35,345 nt of DNA, from positions 1 to 35,345 of the forward strand of contig NZ_JAKRMS010000028.1 in assembly GCF_022346185.1 (NCBI RefSeq), written 5' to 3'. Origin of the DNA: Cellulomonas sp. ACRRI (GTDB taxonomy: Bacteria; Actinomycetota; Actinomycetes; Actinomycetales; Cellulomonadaceae). This document shows positions 14,803-23,502 of this stretch, piece by piece. A program made the translations under genes and the position numbers. The stretch's first letter is position 1. The number at the start of each line of letters is the position of its first letter. The notes below the pieces were generated by a model. The model was given only the letters and a program-made list of their open reading frames with translations, was not told the origin of the DNA and ran no database searches.

Positions 14803-15411
14803 TCAGTCCCACAGGCTCAGCGCGACGACGAACAGGACGACCGGCACGAGCAGCCAGGGCTCGGCCAGGACGAACAGACCGGTCAGCCCGAGCGACGCCC
14901 AGGCCAGGGCCTTCGCCCACCGCCGGCGGCGCGCCCTGCGCGCCCGCCGGGCCACCTTGACCTCGGCCTCGGCCCGCAGCCGCTCGAGCCACGCACCGAG
15001 CGACGCGTCGAGCGCCGCGCGCAGGTTCGCCGCGTCCTGCCGGACCGGGTCGCCCTCCCAGGACTCGGCGGTCCGCACCACCGTCCCGTCGCCGTCGGCC
15101 GTGAAGGTCCACTCGTGGATGCCGTCGATCCCCTGGGCGGGGCCGCCCCACAGGATGCGGTGCGGGGCGTCGAGCGCGTAGACGGTCGAGGTGACGTCCA
15201 GCCCGTGGGTCCGCCACCGGAAGGACGACCCCGGCGCGAGCGGGCCGTCGACCTGCGCGGACTCCACGTCGGTCTGCCAGGCGGGCCACCGGGCCACGTC
15301 GGTGTGCAGGCGCCAGACCAGGTCGACCGGGGCGGCGACCCGGATCTCGCGGCGCACCACCACCGTCGCGGACTCGTCGATCGTGGTGGGGATGGTGTCG
15401 TGGGTGGTCAT
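14803..15411 (-). CDS. SRPBCC-domain protein with C-terminal membrane helices
   Basis: A 202-residue protein. Residues 18-140 match the SRPBCC (START/polyketide-cyclase-like) fold: REIRVAAPVDLVWRLHTDVARWPAWQ at the start, GIDGIHEWTFTADGDGTVV in the later strands and a long C-terminal helix (LRAALDASLGAWLERLRAEAE). These proteins bind hydrophobic small molecules in a deep cavity. Unusually, a basic patch (RRARRARRRRWAK) leads into two short membrane-compatible stretches (ASLGLTGLFVLA and LLVPVVLFVVALSLW), so the domain is tethered to the membrane. First gene of the operon; AGGAGA ends eight bases before ATG 15411. Next to an efflux pump, it may present the ligand to the pump (inference). Confidence 0.78.
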   Translation of the reverse strand: MTTHDTIPTTIDESATVVVRREIRVAAPVDLVWRLHTDVARWPAWQTDVESAQVDGPLAPGSSFRWRTHGLDVTSTVYALDAPHRILWGGPAQGIDGIHEWTFTADGDGTVVRTAESWEGDPVRQDAANLRAALDASLGAWLERLRAEAEVKVARRARRARRRRWAKALAWASLGLTGLFVLAEPWLLVPVVLFVVALSLWD

Positions 15412-15442
15412 GAGACGTTCTCCTGATGTGAGGTGGAAGAGA

Positions 15443-15462
15443 GAGTGAACAGCCACTCACTG
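15443..15462 (-). promoter_or_regulatory. TetR operator at SRPBCC-MFS-Dabb promoter
   Basis: GAGTGA (15443-15448), eight bases, TCACTG (15457-15462), a near-palindrome 32 bases upstream of the SRPBCC start. The half-sites and the 8-base spacing are the same as in the element upstream of the TetR gene at 16073-16092. Confidence 0.6.
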
Positions 15463-15512
15463 GGCCGCCGCGAAGAGCGGCGGCTCAGCAGCATGGGCCG
15501 GGCGAGCGGGGG

Positions 15513-16070
15513 TCAGCCGGGGTGCCGGATGCCCTCGACGAGGAGGCGGGCCCAGGCCTCGGGGACCTGGTCCACCTGCGCGGTGACGATCAGGTGGCAC
15601 AGCTGGCCGTACGCGATGAAGCGCTGCACGGCTTCGCCGGAGCCGCGCGACCGGTCCTTGGCGAAGTCGACGACCTCGCGCAGGCCCGCGCGGAGCGCCT
15701 CTCCGATCTCGGGGAGGTCGGCCACGGACTGCGCGTGCACCTGGAGCATCAGCAGGGTGCGGTCGGCGATGAGGTGGGCGTAGGCCTCCCCCATCGCGGA
15801 CAGGATGCCGTCCGGGGACGTGTCCTCGGCGCGGTCGGCGCCGGCGGCGATCGCCTCGACGACCCGGTCGAAGCAGGCCTCGAGGGCGGTGACGAACAGG
15901 CGCTCCTTGGTCGGGAACAGCTTCACCACGTAGGCCGGGGAGATCGCGGCGGCGCGGGCCACGTCGGCGATGGTCGTGCCGTGGTAACCGCCGCGGGCGA
16001 ACTCCTGGACGGCCGCCGCGGCGACGACCGGCCGGCGGAGGTCCGCGGTGGAGAGCGTCGTTCGTGTCAT
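15513..16070 (-). CDS. TetR-family repressor (efflux operon)
   Basis: A 185-residue TetR regulator. The N-terminal HTH reads AVQEFARGGYHGTTIADVARAAAISPAYVVKLFPTKERLF, typical in spacing, with Y-V-V-K-L-F in the recognition helix. The variable C-terminal ligand domain follows. It lies just downstream of the promoter region of the SRPBCC-MFS-Dabb operon, in the same orientation. Its own start is leaderless: TACAGT (16083-16078), seven bases, ATG 16070. A 20-bp palindrome covers that -10 box, and a second copy lies in the SRPBCC promoter, so it very likely represses itself and the operon. The inducer is unknown. Confidence 0.88.
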   Translation of the reverse strand: MTRTTLSTADLRRPVVAAAAVQEFARGGYHGTTIADVARAAAISPAYVVKLFPTKERLFVTALEACFDRVVEAIAAGADRAEDTSPDGILSAMGEAYAHLIADRTLLMLQVHAQSVADLPEIGEALRAGLREVVDFAKDRSRGSGEAVQRFIAYGQLCHLIVTAQVDQVPEAWARLLVEGIRHPG

Positions 16071-16072
16071 GT

Positions 16073-16092
16073 GAGTGACTGTACATTCACTC
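16073..16092. promoter_or_regulatory. TetR autoregulatory operator
   Basis: GAGTGA (16073-16078), eight bases with a TGTACA core, TCACTC (16087-16092): a palindrome with only two non-matching positions. It covers the leaderless promoter of the leftward TetR gene. The same half-sites and spacing recur at 15443-15462. Confidence 0.7.
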
Positions 16093-16143
16093 TCTGCCGA
16101 TGCGCAACCCCTCCGCCGCTCGCTCGGGCCCACGCGAGGTCGG

Positions 16144-16159
16144 TAGACCGTTCGGTATA
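16144..16159. promoter_or_regulatory. TetR operator at the rightward tetR promoter
   Basis: TAGACCGTTCGGTATA, a palindrome with core ACCGnnCGGT, overlaps the -10 TATACT (16156-16161) of the leaderless gene at 16169. It matches the operator at 13006-13021 in core and flanking TA steps. Confidence 0.7.
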
Positions 16160-16168
16160 CTCCGGCGC

Positions 16169-16756
16169 ATGGTCGCGCACGAGCCCGCCGCCCCGCTGAC
16201 CCCCGCCGCGCGCCGCGTCCTCGACGCCGCGTCCGAGCTGTTCTACGAGCGCGGCATCCACGCCGTCGGCGTCGACGGCATCGCCGAGGCCGCGGGTGTC
16301 ACCAAGAAGACCCTCTACGACCGGTTCGGGTCGAAGGAGGCCCTGGTCGTCGCCTACCTGCGGGAGCGCGACGCGCGGTGGCGCGCGCACCTGCTCGCCG
16401 TGCTGGACCGCGTGCCGGCCCCGGGACCGGACCGGATGCTGGCGGTGTTCGACGCCGCGGAGTCCTGGTCGGCGGCGAACAGCCCCCGGGGCTGCAGCGC
16501 GATCAACGCCCGGGCCGAGTCGTCCGCCGGCGACGGGGACGCCGTGCTCGCGGAGGTCGCCGCGGAGAAGGCGTGGCAGGTCGGGCTGCTCGTCGACCTG
16601 TGCCGGGAGGCCGGCGTGCGGGACCCGGAGGACACCGCGCGGGCGCTGATGCTGGTCTACGAGGGCGCGATCGTCACCGTGGGGATGGGGACGTTCGACC
16701 GGCCGTTCACCCGCGCGCGGGACGTGGCGGCGACACTGCTCGCGGCCCGGTCCTGA
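16169..16756 (+). CDS. TetR-family repressor (DMT transporter)
   Basis: A 195-residue TetR regulator with a clear HTH (VLDAASELFYERGIHAVGVDGIAEAAGVTKKTLYDRFGSKEAL), closest in style to the AcrR/YcdC-like branch. The ligand domain contains one Cys (SPRGCSAIN) at a position where many members read R-G-C, so the pattern is family-typical. Leaderless start: TATACT, seven bases, ATG 16169. Its operator-like palindrome covers the -10, and a matching site covers the promoter of the DMT transporter 3.1 kb away; it is therefore the best candidate for that gene's repressor. It is divergent from the other TetR, with 98 bases between. Confidence 0.87.
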   Translation: MVAHEPAAPLTPAARRVLDAASELFYERGIHAVGVDGIAEAAGVTKKTLYDRFGSKEALVVAYLRERDARWRAHLLAVLDRVPAPGPDRMLAVFDAAESWSAANSPRGCSAINARAESSAGDGDAVLAEVAAEKAWQVGLLVDLCREAGVRDPEDTARALMLVYEGAIVTVGMGTFDRPFTRARDVAATLLAARS

Positions 16757-16766
16757 GGCGTCCCCT

Positions 16767-16836
16767 GCCGAGGTCGAGGGGTTCCCGCGCGCAGGGCCGC
16801 TGAAGCCCTCGACCTCGGCGCGAACCCTCGACCTCG
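16767..16836. repeat. Triple CGAGGTCGAGGG repeat, hairpin-forming
   Basis: The 12-mer CGAGGTCGAGGG occurs on the plus strand at 16769-16780 and on the minus strand at 16806-16817 and 16825-16836. The first can pair with either of the others, giving two competing stems (the first over 14 bp, 16767-16780/16806-16819). It lies between the tetR stop and the methyltransferase promoter, so it may act as a terminator or be a dispersed intergenic repeat. Confidence 0.65.
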
Positions 16837-16883
16837 ACGGAAAGGCCGCGACCGCGCCCCGCCCACGGTGCGACGATGCCGCG

Positions 16884-17624
16884 ATGCGCCCGTTCGAGGA
16901 CCTGGCCGCCGAGGCCGTCGCCGCCGACGTCACCGGCTGGGGCTTCGGCTGGCTCGACGGCCGCGCCACCGAGGAGCGCCCGCCGTGGGGCTACGCGCGC
17001 CTGCTCGCCGACCGCCTCGCGCGCGCCGACTCCGCGCTCGACGTCGACACCGGCGGCGGCGAGGTCGTCGCCGAGGCCCCGGTGCTCCCGCCGCGGATGG
17101 TCGTCACCGAGGGGTGGCCGCCGAACGCCCGCCGCGCCCGGAGCCTCCTCGCTCCCCGCGGGGTCGAGGTGGTCGAGCCCGGCGACGGGGTGCGGCTGCC
17201 CGACGCCTCGTTCGACCTGGTCACCTCCCGGCACCCCGTGCGTCCCGACTGGGCGGAGATCCACCGCGTGCTGCGGCCCGGCGGCACCTACCTCGGGCAG
17301 CACGTCGGGCCGCGGTCGGCGTTCGAGCTGATCGAGCGGTTCGTCGGGCCCGTGCCGGGGCCCGTCGCGCGCGACCCCGACGACGAGGCGGCCGACGCCG
17401 AGCGCGCCGGGCTGACCGTCGTGGACCTGCGGCGGGCGACCTGCCGGATGGAGTTCGACGACGTCGGCGCGGTCATCTGGGTGCTGCGGAAGTGCGTGTG
17501 GTGGGTGCCGGACTTCTCGGTCGACCGCTACGAGGACACGCTGCGGGCGCTCGACGCCGAGATGCGGGCCGGGCGGCCGGTCGTGGCGCACTCGACGCGG
17601 CACCTCATCGAGGCGCGCCGGTAG
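16884..17624 (+). CDS. Class I SAM-dependent methyltransferase-like protein
   Basis: A 246-residue Methyltransf_11-type protein. The SAM-binding motif I region reads ALDVDTGGGEV (aspartate and glycines in place), followed by LLAPRGVEVVEPGDGVRLPDASFDLVTSRHPVRPDWAEIHRVLRPGGTYLGQHVG in segments, with the D-A-S-F-D-L-V and V-L-R-P-G-G marks of the family. The acidic residue normally seen after motif I is weak (MVVTEGW). Substrate unknown; GC-rich actinobacteria carry many such proteins. Leaderless start: GACGAT, six bases, ATG 16884. It converges with the ESX-type cluster. Confidence 0.82.
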   Translation: MRPFEDLAAEAVAADVTGWGFGWLDGRATEERPPWGYARLLADRLARADSALDVDTGGGEVVAEAPVLPPRMVVTEGWPPNARRARSLLAPRGVEVVEPGDGVRLPDASFDLVTSRHPVRPDWAEIHRVLRPGGTYLGQHVGPRSAFELIERFVGPVPGPVARDPDDEAADAERAGLTVVDLRRATCRMEFDDVGAVIWVLRKCVWWVPDFSVDRYEDTLRALDAEMRAGRPVVAHSTRHLIEARR

Positions 17625-17651
17625 CCAGCCGCCTGATCGGGGTGGTGTCCG

Positions 17652-18251
17652 TCAGCCCAGGTGGCCGCCGATCGCGCCGGCGCCACCGGCCTTCGCGGCG
17701 GTGAGCGCGCCGGTCGTGATCAGCCCGGCGAGCGGCGAGCTCGCGACGGTCCCGCCCGCCTCCAGGTGGGCCGCCTGCTTGCGCAGCGCCTCGGCGACCG
17801 GGCGCGCGCCGCCGGCGCGGTGCTGCTCGACGGCATCGGCGATCTGCCGCAGCAGGGCGGGCGGCTGGGACTGGTCGAGGTAGTCGGTCCGCGCCACGAG
17901 CGACACGAAGAGCGCCCGACCCCGCGCCGCCTTCGCCCTGAGCAGGAGCGCGCCACCACCGTTCGGCACCAGCGACACCGCCGTGCCCGGCTCGAGCCGC
18001 ACCTCGCGGCGCCACACCCGGCACCGGACCCGCACCAGCGAGCCGGCGACGGGGTCGAGCCACGTCGACTGCCACACCAGCGCCGCGAAGTACAGCGCCA
18101 GCGGGATCATCAGCAGCAGGAAGACCCGGTTCTCGGGCTGCGCGACCCAGAGGTAGCCCAGCACGGCGACCACCCCGACGGCCGTCGCGACGATCCACCG
18201 CCGCGACGACCGCGACGAGAAGGCCGGGATCCGGACCAGGCTCTCGGTCAT
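17652..18251 (-). CDS. Two-helix membrane protein of ESX-type cluster
   Basis: A 199-residue protein with two N-terminal membrane helices (IVATAVGVVAVLGYLWV and VFLLLMIPLALYFAALVWQ) joined by a short loop, then a soluble domain. The last ~75 residues (from ALFVSLVARTDYL to the end) resemble those of the 155-residue protein at 20700-21167, sharing the pattern L-x3-A-x-H-L-(E/D)-A-G-G-x-V-A-S-S-P-L. It is the last gene of the cluster; its start overlaps the preceding stop (ATGA). Function unknown; the shared domain at both ends of the cluster suggests two partners of one complex. Confidence 0.7.
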   Translation of the reverse strand: MTESLVRIPAFSSRSSRRWIVATAVGVVAVLGYLWVAQPENRVFLLLMIPLALYFAALVWQSTWLDPVAGSLVRVRCRVWRREVRLEPGTAVSLVPNGGGALLLRAKAARGRALFVSLVARTDYLDQSQPPALLRQIADAVEQHRAGGARPVAEALRKQAAHLEAGGTVASSPLAGLITTGALTAAKAGGAGAIGGHLG

Positions 18252-19051
18252 CGCGTCCCGGCCGCCGCCGACGCCACCGCTGCCGCGGTCGACACGGCCC
18301 GCTCCGCGAGCTCCCGCACCTGCGCCTCCAGCGCCGCCCGGGTCAGCGGCCGCGCGACCACGGGCCCCCCGGACGCCTCCCGCGCGGACAGCACCCACGC
18401 CCCGCCCGGCCCGGTGAACAGCCCGAGCAGCTCCGGCTCCCGGTCGTCCGGCACCCGCACGACGACGTCGGCGCGCACCAGCGCAGACCCGAGGTGCTCG
18501 ACGACCTCGGTCGGCGGCTCGTCGGGGTCGGCGACCTCGATCTCCGGCCCGGTGCCGTCGGCCGTCTCCGGGTGCGCGGCCGCGTCGAGCAGCAGGTCGC
18601 CGAGGGTGCCGGCGGCGGCGAGCGCGAACCGGTGCTGCCCGTCGGTCGTCACCTGCTCGACCAGCACGACGTCGCGGACGACGTGGGCGTACCAGTAGTC
18701 CTGGCCGAGGACGGTCGACCGGGCGACGCACACCGTCGCCGAGGCGCCGCGCCGCAGGGCGACGAGCGACAGCACGTCCTGGCGGACCTGGAGCTCGACG
18801 GTCGGCTCGCCGACGGCGGCCGCGAGCGCCGCAGGGGTCGGCGGGTCGACGATGCCGCGCGCGAGCAGCCCGCGGTAGGCGGTGCGCAGGGCGACCTCGC
18901 GGTCGGCGTCGGGCAGCGTGGCCAGGTAGGGCGCGACGACGAGGCCGCCGGGGCCGGCCAGGATCGCCAGCTCCTCGTCGGTCAGCACCTCGACCGGCAC
19001 CGGGGCGCCGGGGGTCTCCGGCGCGGCCGCCGCCTCGGGCGCGGCGCTCAC
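18248..19051 (-). CDS. Possible ESX secretion-associated (EspG-like) protein
   Basis: A 267-residue soluble protein. An Ala/Pro-rich start leads to a region with the general layout of EspG-type chaperones of type VII secretion: YRGLLARGIVDP, then VRQDVLSLVALRRGASATVCVA and a beta-rich middle (HRFALAAAGTLGDLLLDA). The resemblance is by pattern and gene context, not a firm family match. GTG 19051 overlaps the preceding stop (GTGA) and the gene's own stop overlaps the next start, so it is coupled on both sides. If EspG-like, it would escort the WXG or EspC-like product of the preceding genes in the cytoplasm. Confidence 0.5.
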   Translation of the reverse strand: MSAAPEAAAAPETPGAPVPVEVLTDEELAILAGPGGLVVAPYLATLPDADREVALRTAYRGLLARGIVDPPTPAALAAAVGEPTVELQVRQDVLSLVALRRGASATVCVARSTVLGQDYWYAHVVRDVVLVEQVTTDGQHRFALAAAGTLGDLLLDAAAHPETADGTGPEIEVADPDEPPTEVVEHLGSALVRADVVVRVPDDREPELLGLFTGPGGAWVLSAREASGGPVVARPLTRAALEAQVRELAERAVSTAAAVASAAAGTR

Positions 19052-20346
19052 AGCAGCCCGCCCGAGAGCACGCTCAGCGCGCCCTTGCCGAAGTCGGACA
19101 CCGCGTCCTTGGCCTTGTCCACCTGGTCCCCCGCCCAGTCGGCGGCGTCCGACACCGCGTCCGTCGTCGCGTTCCACGCGGTCGTCGCGCCGTCCCAGAC
19201 GGCCTTGCCCGCCGTCGACACGAAGTCGCCGATCGCCTCGCGGTTGTCCCAGATCAGGTCGCCGACGCTCCAGGCGCCGTAGGCCAGCACCGCACCGCCG
19301 GCGACGGCCAGGCCGACCGGGCCGAGGGCGAGCGCGCCCGTGCCGACGGCGATGAGCGTGCCGGCGCCGGCAGCGCCCGCGAGGCCGAAGCCCCGGGTCG
19401 CCCAACCGCGGGCGCCGTCGTAGCCGCCACCGGTCACCGTGTCGGCGAGGCCGGTCAGCACGGTCAGCGGGAGGAACGCCTTGCCGGCCACCCGCATCGC
19501 GGACGTCGCCTGGGGACCGAGCAGGCGCGCCAGCGTCGGGTTGAGCGCCTTGCCGTTCTTGAACACGTCCATCGCGGCGTCGGCCTTGGCGAAGTTGTCG
19601 AGCATCGCCTGGTAGTGCGTGATCGGTGCGCCGGACGCCCGGAGGAAGTCCAGGAACGCCTTGCCCTTGGTCGCCGACTTCATGACGCCCTTGATCACCT
19701 GCGCCAGGGCGACGCCGCCGGCCCCGACCGAGCCGAGCGCGCCGATGACGTCGCCGCTCGCGAACGCGCGCTGCAGGTAGGCGTCGACCGCCGACTGCAA
19801 CGTCTGGGGCACCTCGACGGCGGACAGCTTGTCCGCGACCTGCTGGTCCGTCGTCGCCACGTCCTGCAGCGCGGTGGCGATCGCGTCGGCGTGCTCCTGC
19901 GCCTCCGCGTTGAGCGCGCGCTGCTCGGCGTCCCGCTGTGCGCCCGCGCCGTCGGGGTCACCCGCGGCGGTCATCACCGGCGGCAGCGTCGGCGCGGTGA
20001 CCCGTCCGTCGCCCGCGACGGTGAACCCGGCAGCGGTCGCCGCGTCGACCGTCGACAGCACCGCCGACTTCGCGCGGCCGAGGTCCGTGGAGCCGGACGC
20101 GAGCGCGGAGCGCGCCGACTCCAGCGCGTCCGCCAGCGCGAACCCTGTGGTCGCCTCGCTCGCCATCCGCTGCGCCGCGGCCTGGGCGGCGTCCCCCTGC
20201 CAGTGGTCGCTCAACCGGGTCATCGCGGACTTCGCCGCCTGGACCTGCGCGTCGACGGCCTGCTGCGCGGTGCCCACGCCGGTCGCGGCCTCCGCGAGCG
20301 CCTCGGGCCGCCAGCTCCGCACCACCTCCAGGGTGAGCGCGGCCAT
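19048..20346 (-). CDS. WXG-domain protein with glycine-rich membrane segment
   Basis: A 432-residue protein. The N-terminal ~100 residues form a WXG100-like helical hairpin with W49-Q-G51 (SDHWQGDAAQ), the entry signature of type VII secretion substrates. A second helical region follows (about 150-260). Residues ~335-390 are a Gly/Ala-rich hydrophobic hairpin (LAGAAGAGTLIAVGTGALAL and PVGLAVAGGAVLAYGAWSVG), and the C-terminus is a run of amphipathic helices (DAVSDAADWAGDQVDKAKDAV). No enzyme motif is visible. The layout suggests a secreted, membrane-active effector or a surface-anchored component. Its start shares one base with the EspC-like stop (TGATG). Confidence 0.7.
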   Translation of the reverse strand: MAALTLEVVRSWRPEALAEAATGVGTAQQAVDAQVQAAKSAMTRLSDHWQGDAAQAAAQRMASEATTGFALADALESARSALASGSTDLGRAKSAVLSTVDAATAAGFTVAGDGRVTAPTLPPVMTAAGDPDGAGAQRDAEQRALNAEAQEHADAIATALQDVATTDQQVADKLSAVEVPQTLQSAVDAYLQRAFASGDVIGALGSVGAGGVALAQVIKGVMKSATKGKAFLDFLRASGAPITHYQAMLDNFAKADAAMDVFKNGKALNPTLARLLGPQATSAMRVAGKAFLPLTVLTGLADTVTGGGYDGARGWATRGFGLAGAAGAGTLIAVGTGALALGPVGLAVAGGAVLAYGAWSVGDLIWDNREAIGDFVSTAGKAVWDGATTAWNATTDAVSDAADWAGDQVDKAKDAVSDFGKGALSVLSGGLL

Positions 20347-20642
20347 CAGAACGTCCCCATCGCGCCGAACCGGCTCTGCACGGAGCCGTCCGCCTGGCGG
20401 TAGCCGTCGGCGGACCCGGAGGCGCTGGCCGACATCGCCCGGATGTTGTCGCCGAGCACCTGCACCGCGGCGGCGACGCGCGTCGACACCCACACGGCGG
20501 CGTCCGGGACCGCCGAGCCGGGCAGCGCCGCCTCGATCCCCACGAACGCGCCGGCGACGTCCAGCGCCTGCAGCTCCTCCGCCACCGTCTCCAGCTCGGA
20601 CGCGGCGGTGTCCAGCGCCGCGATCGAGACGTCCACACTCAT
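20346..20642 (-). CDS. EspC-like type VII secretion target
   Basis: A 98-residue all-helical protein matching the EspC/ESX secretion-target layout: DVSIAALDTAASELETVAEELQ, a short turn, then VAAAVQVLGDNIRAMSASASGSADGYRQADGSV with the family's A-x(2)-Y-x(2)-A-D ending. Such small proteins are secreted in pairs with WXG partners; here the partner would be the next gene, overlapping by one base. There is a 57-base gap to the 155-residue gene upstream. No strong ribosome site is seen at 20642. Confidence 0.72.
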   Translation of the reverse strand: MSVDVSIAALDTAASELETVAEELQALDVAGAFVGIEAALPGSAVPDAAVWVSTRVAAAVQVLGDNIRAMSASASGSADGYRQADGSVQSRFGAMGTF

Positions 20643-20699
20643 GCGTTCCGTACCCCCGGGTGTTGCGGTCGTGCGCGTGTCAGAAGGTCGTCGGCCGAC

Positions 20700-21167
20700 T
20701 CAGAAGTCGCCCAGCGAAGTGAGGGCTCCCCCACCACCCAGTCCCATGTACCGCCCCAGCGGCGACGACGCCACCGGACCGCCCGCGTCGAGGTGGTCGG
20801 CGTGCGCCCGCAGCGGTGCGAGGACCGCCGTGGTCTCCTTCACCCCGCGCGAGGCCAGCTCGTCCGCGAGCGCCCGCGCCACCTCCGCCGGGACGCCGAC
20901 GGCCTGACCGCCGTGCACCTCGATCAGCGGCACGACGGCGTACTTCCAGCCGATCCCGCGCGAGACCATCAGCTCGGTCCGCCGCTTGTCGGACGTCAGC
21001 ACGGCCACCGTCTTCCGGTCGAGCCGGACGGGACCGTTGCGGAGCGAGTGACGCTCCGGGTCGAGGACGCCGGTGCCGCGATCGAGGCGGGCGACGACCG
21101 TGCCGCCGGCGGCCGGGTCGAGCGCGCGGACGGCGAGGACGCCGCCGGATGCTGCTGTGCTGCTCAC
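20700..21167 (-). CDS. ESX-cluster protein sharing C-terminal domain
   Basis: A 155-residue soluble protein, first gene of the leftward cluster. GTG 21167 has GGGGAG eight bases before it. The N-terminal half is basic and strand-rich (VRLDRKTVAVLTSDKRRTEL); the C-terminal ~75 residues match those of the two-helix protein at 17652-18251, notably HLDAGGPVASSPL versus HLEAGGTVASSPL. No membrane segment. Function not recognised; ATG or GTG alternatives do not change the domain picture. Confidence 0.65.
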   Translation of the reverse strand: MSSTAASGGVLAVRALDPAAGGTVVARLDRGTGVLDPERHSLRNGPVRLDRKTVAVLTSDKRRTELMVSRGIGWKYAVVPLIEVHGGQAVGVPAEVARALADELASRGVKETTAVLAPLRAHADHLDAGGPVASSPLGRYMGLGGGGALTSLGDF

Positions 21168-21247
21168 GTTCGGAACTCCCCGTCGGCCTGCTGCTGCGTG
21201 CGCGCCGTCACGCTATCAAGCGGCGCCCGCGCGCCGACGGAAGCCGC

Positions 21248-21309
21248 GGCCTACGCCTTCCGGTCCCGCCACCGCCGGAAGGCGTGGGCGGGACCGGGAA
21301 CCGTAGGCC
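21248..21309 (-). terminator. Long terminator-like hairpin after bglA
   Basis: Arms 21248-21270 and 21287-21309 pair at 20 of 23 positions. An alternative stem (CCTTCCGG with CCGGAAGG) forms inside the same span. It lies 20 bases past the glucosidase stop and upstream of the ESX-type cluster, so it would insulate the two. Confidence 0.6.
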
Positions 21310-21328
21310 GGGCGGACGAAGCGCGCGC

Positions 21329-23198
<1,870 letters not shown>

Positions 23199-23213
23199 TG
23201 GACGACTCCGTCA

Positions 23214-23242
23214 TTCCTACCCGGGTCGCACGGGGCCGTCAA
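23214..23242 (-). promoter_or_regulatory. Promoter of HPr-bglA operon
   Basis: On the minus strand TTGACG (23242-23237), 17 bases, TAGGAA (23219-23214). The -10 sequence GTAGGAAT also occurs in the gap before the antiterminator gene. Confidence 0.6.
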
Positions 23243-23295
23243 GGCCGGTCGGTGTTCGGGCGCGGCCCCGCGACCAGCCCGTCATCACGCGGGTC

Positions 23296-23325
23296 TTGAC
23301 ACGCTCGGCCGCGGGGCCCTACCTT
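23296..23325 (+). promoter_or_regulatory. Promoter of EIIBCA-licT operon
   Basis: TTGACA (23296-23301), an 18-base spacer, and TACCTT (23320-23325). The RAT starts about 35 bases beyond the expected transcript start. Confidence 0.65.
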
Positions 23326-23364
23326 CGCCGCACGGTCGCCGCCGCCGGCGACTCGCGCAGGTCC

Positions 23365-23393
23365 GGGATTGTTACTGGCTTCAGGCAAAACCC
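23365..23393 (+). promoter_or_regulatory. Ribonucleic antiterminator (RAT), rightward operon
   Basis: GGGATTGTTACTG, a short loop (GCTT), and CAGGCAAAACCC match the LicT/BglG-family target almost base for base. The 3' part overlaps the terminator stem starting at 23387. Confidence 0.92.
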
Positions 23394-23448
23394 GAGCTGT
23401 GGTGATGCGGGACGCGTGTCCCGCCTCTGCCACCGGCTCGGGTTTTTT
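23387..23448 (+). terminator. RAT-controlled intrinsic terminator, rightward operon
   Basis: AAAACCCGAGC (23387-23397) pairs with GCTCGGGTTTT (23436-23446), followed by the rest of a T-run; an inner hairpin (GCGGGAC/GTCCCGC, 23407-23424) sits in the loop. It overlaps the RAT, so the two structures exclude each other. Confidence 0.9.
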
Positions 23449-23502
23449 GTTGCCCGAAAACACCGACGACGGCCCGCGCGGACACTGATTCGAGGAGGAA
23501 TC

